The translations under genes and the position numbers were made by a program. A stretch of DNA of 64,000 nt. Origin: Paenibacillus mangrovi (GTDB lineage: Bacteria > Bacillota > Bacilli > Paenibacillales > Paenibacillaceae). Location of the stretch: assembly GCF_022898935.1 (NCBI RefSeq), contig NZ_JALIRP010000005.1, positions 186,001-250,000 on the forward strand, in the 5' to 3' direction. Positions 62,275 through 64,000 of the stretch are shown piece by piece. Numbering within the stretch: the stretch's first letter is position 1; every line of letters begins with the position of its first letter. Under the pieces are notes generated by a model, which was given only the letters and a program-made list of their open reading frames with translations, searched no databases and was not told the DNA's origin.

Positions 62275-64000
62275 TCACTTCACCATAAAAGCCTCCGGAC
62301 GGTCGAGCCGGTACAAATTGCGGTACCGCTCCGACGTCTCCATCAGCTCCGCATGTGAGCCTCTCATCTCGATACGTCCATTCTCCATAAAAATAATCTC
62401 ATCCATATGCTCGGCACCCGCCAGGTGGTGTGTCACCCAGATCAGGGATTTGCCCTTCATCGTATCCAGGATGGTTGCCAGCAGGTCATTTTCCGTACGT
62501 GGATCCAGTCCGACGGTTGGCTCATCGAGAACGACAACCGGATTGTTCTGAAGCAGAACCCTCGCCAGCGCGATCCGCTGGCGCTCTCCGCCGGAGAAGC
62601 GCTGGCCCGTCTCATGCATCGGCGTTTTGTAGCCCAGCGGCAGCGATTCGATCAGCTGGTCCAGCTTCACCTGCGCTGCCGCCCGCTGAATGTCCTCATC
62701 CTCGGCATCCCGGTCGCCGAGGCGAATGTTGTTCGCCACCGTTGTATCAAACAGGTGCGGGCTTTGGTTCAGCACGGAGACTACCTGCGGCATATGGTCG
62801 CCAATAGCAAAAGCATCCGTGCCGTTCAGACTGACGGTGCCTGACGAAGGCTTCAGCGCCCCTTCAATCAGCTTGAGCAGCGTCGATTTTCCCGCGCCGC
62901 TGCGGCCGATGATGGCAATCCGCTTGCCCTGCGGCAGGTCAAGCGATACATCCTGCAGCGACCACGGAGAAGCTTCATCATAACGGTAGCTGACATGCTG
63001 TACGGTCAGATGGACATCCGATGCGGCCAGGCTGCGGACTTCCTCGGCAGAAACGCCTGAAGTCTTCTCGCCTGCTACTCGATCGGCCGTTTCGCAAGTA
63101 GCTCCGTCTCCGTCCGTCCGTTCGATCTCTCCCAAGCGCTGCAACGAAGTTTGGTAGCTTGGTATTTTCTCGATCGCTTCCGATACCGGCATAAATGCAT
63201 CCATCAGCGGGAACACAACAAGTACAAAAGCCGCAATCAACGTGGCTGAAATATGCCCACCGGCATATTCGTGTGCTGCCCAAATAACCATGGAAATTAC
63301 ACTAAGGCCCACGACCACCTGCCCGATTAGCTGCCGCCAGCGTGCCCAGCTCTTAAGCTGGCCGTTTACCCGCGCAGCCTCCTGCTCGTCAGCTTCATAA
63401 GCTGCGACAAACTGAGATTGTCTGCCGCTGATGACCCAATCGCTCATGCCAAGCACGGCGTCGGTCAACTTGCTGTAGAGATTATTGCGCTGCTGCTTTG
63501 CGAGACGGCTTTTCGCTTTGGTAATCAGCAGCGACACCCACGGCAGTACAGCTACGAGAATAAAGACATACAGCGCCATGAACAGCGCAAACCGAATATC
63601 AAAAAAGCCCAGAGCGGCAATAGAACCAACATACATGACCAGAGCGATCAAGCTCGGGAACACAGTTCTTAGGTAAACATCCTGCAAATATTGAATATCG
63701 TCCGACAGCACGCCCAGCATATCCCCCGTACGAAAACGGGAGGATATGAACAACGCCTGAGGCTCAAGAATTCGGTACAACCTCGTGCGCATCAGCGACA
63801 CAATCCGGAGCACCGCATCATGGCTGACCAGACGTTCCACATAGTGAACGACTGAACGACTGATCCCGAAGGTACGGACCAGAACGATCGGCACGTACAC
63901 CATCAGGATATTTTCCGGGCGGAGCGCCGCCTTGGAAATCAGGAAGCCCGAGGTGAACATGAGCATTGAGGCGGTGAGGATCGTAAGGCAGCCCAGCGCA
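62275..64000 (-). CDS. cydC: thiol reductant ABC exporter subunit CydC, 5' partial
   Basis: At least 575 codons; the frame runs off the right end of the window, so the start is missing. The membrane domain shows SGFLISKAALRPENIL and GISRSVVHYVERLVSHDAVLRIVSLMRTRLY, which are typical of CydC. The ATPase has Walker A GRSGAGKSTLLKL, the signature FSGGERQRIALARVLLQ and Walker B VVVLDEPT. CydDC exports cysteine/glutathione-type thiols and is needed to assemble cytochrome bd. cydD would be expected just beyond the window. A strong terminator follows. Confidence 0.88.
   Translation of the reverse strand, partial: ALGCLTILTASMLMFTSGFLISKAALRPENILMVYVPIVLVRTFGISRSVVHYVERLVSHDAVLRIVSLMRTRLYRILEPQALFISSRFRTGDMLGVLSDDIQYLQDVYLRTVFPSLIALVMYVGSIAALGFFDIRFALFMALYVFILVAVLPWVSLLITKAKSRLAKQQRNNLYSKLTDAVLGMSDWVISGRQSQFVAAYEADEQEAARVNGQLKSWARWRQLIGQVVVGLSVISMVIWAAHEYAGGHISATLIAAFVLVVFPLMDAFMPVSEAIEKIPSYQTSLQRLGEIERTDGDGATCETADRVAGEKTSGVSAEEVRSLAASDVHLTVQHVSYRYDEASPWSLQDVSLDLPQGKRIAIIGRSGAGKSTLLKLIEGALKPSSGTVSLNGTDAFAIGDHMPQVVSVLNQSPHLFDTTVANNIRLGDRDAEDEDIQRAAAQVKLDQLIESLPLGYKTPMHETGQRFSGGERQRIALARVLLQNNPVVVLDEPTVGLDPRTENDLLATILDTMKGKSLIWVTHHLAGAEHMDEIIFMENGRIEMRGSHAELMETSERYRNLYRLDRPEAFMVK

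Overview
The window looks like chromosomal DNA from an endospore-forming, low-to-mid GC Firmicute, most likely a Paenibacillus-type member of the Bacillales. The reasons are strong AGGAGG-type ribosome-binding sites with many TTG and GTG starts, a GerA-type germinant-receptor operon, a bacterial nitric oxide synthase, and many genes whose closest familiar relatives are Bacillus subtilis proteins (YkkC/YkkD, YerO/SwrC, YdaF, YttB, YyaE, YhfW, YqkD, CitG). The genus is an inference. I found no rRNA, tRNA, insertion sequence, prophage or CRISPR array.

Layout. 1-2.5 kb: a frameshifted alpha/beta hydrolase and a TetR/HXXEE membrane-protein pair behind a perfect palindrome. 2.5-6.5 kb: housekeeping genes ychF, fni and cls. 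6.7-8.1 kb: a TetR regulator with a paired SMR efflux pump (YkkC/YkkD type). 8.1-9.4 kb: an AT-rich islet holding an orphan Imm11-like immunity gene. 9.3-13.7 kb: a YerO-type TetR regulator and a SwrC-type RND exporter. 13.7-28.7 kb: a respiration/one-carbon and molybdenum-flavoured stretch (TorD-like chaperone, mobA, MOSC protein, YyaE-like molybdopterin oxidoreductase interrupted by an in-frame TGA, FNT formate/nitrite channel, fhs) mixed with glnS, transporters and acetyltransferases. 28.8-36 kb: LLM oxidoreductase, DEAD-box helicase, UbiB-like kinase with a phasin-like partner, ThuA-like protein, HemD-like protein, DUF2062 protein. 36-40.2 kb: germinant-receptor operon A-C-D-B. 40.3-51.4 kb: chemoreceptor, MerR regulator, two FAD oxidoreductases flanking a heme-monooxygenase-like protein, nos, AlkA-type glycosylase, ferritin-like protein, and a LysR/CidA/CidB locus. 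51.4-64 kb: Gfo/Idh/MocA oxidoreductase, a RecB-nuclease/XPD-helicase fusion, gdhA, an LTA synthase, PadR regulator, YqkD-type hydrolase, fumC and a partial cydC.

The most informative non-coding signals are: two perfect TGTGA-N6-TCACA Fnr boxes, each exactly 32 bp (centre to centre) from a -10-like hexamer, in front of the TorD-like chaperone and the formate/nitrite channel; a dispersed 108-nt repeat present twice (103 of 108 identical, opposite orientation) with a 25-nt third fragment; and several perfect palindromes in front of TetR, MerR, LysR and gdhA genes. Two genes are broken: the hydrolase at the left edge by a 1-nt loss in an A-run, and the molybdopterin oxidoreductase by a TGA codon. 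Both need read-level confirmation.

All identifications were made by eye from protein motifs and remembered family members. No database search was run.
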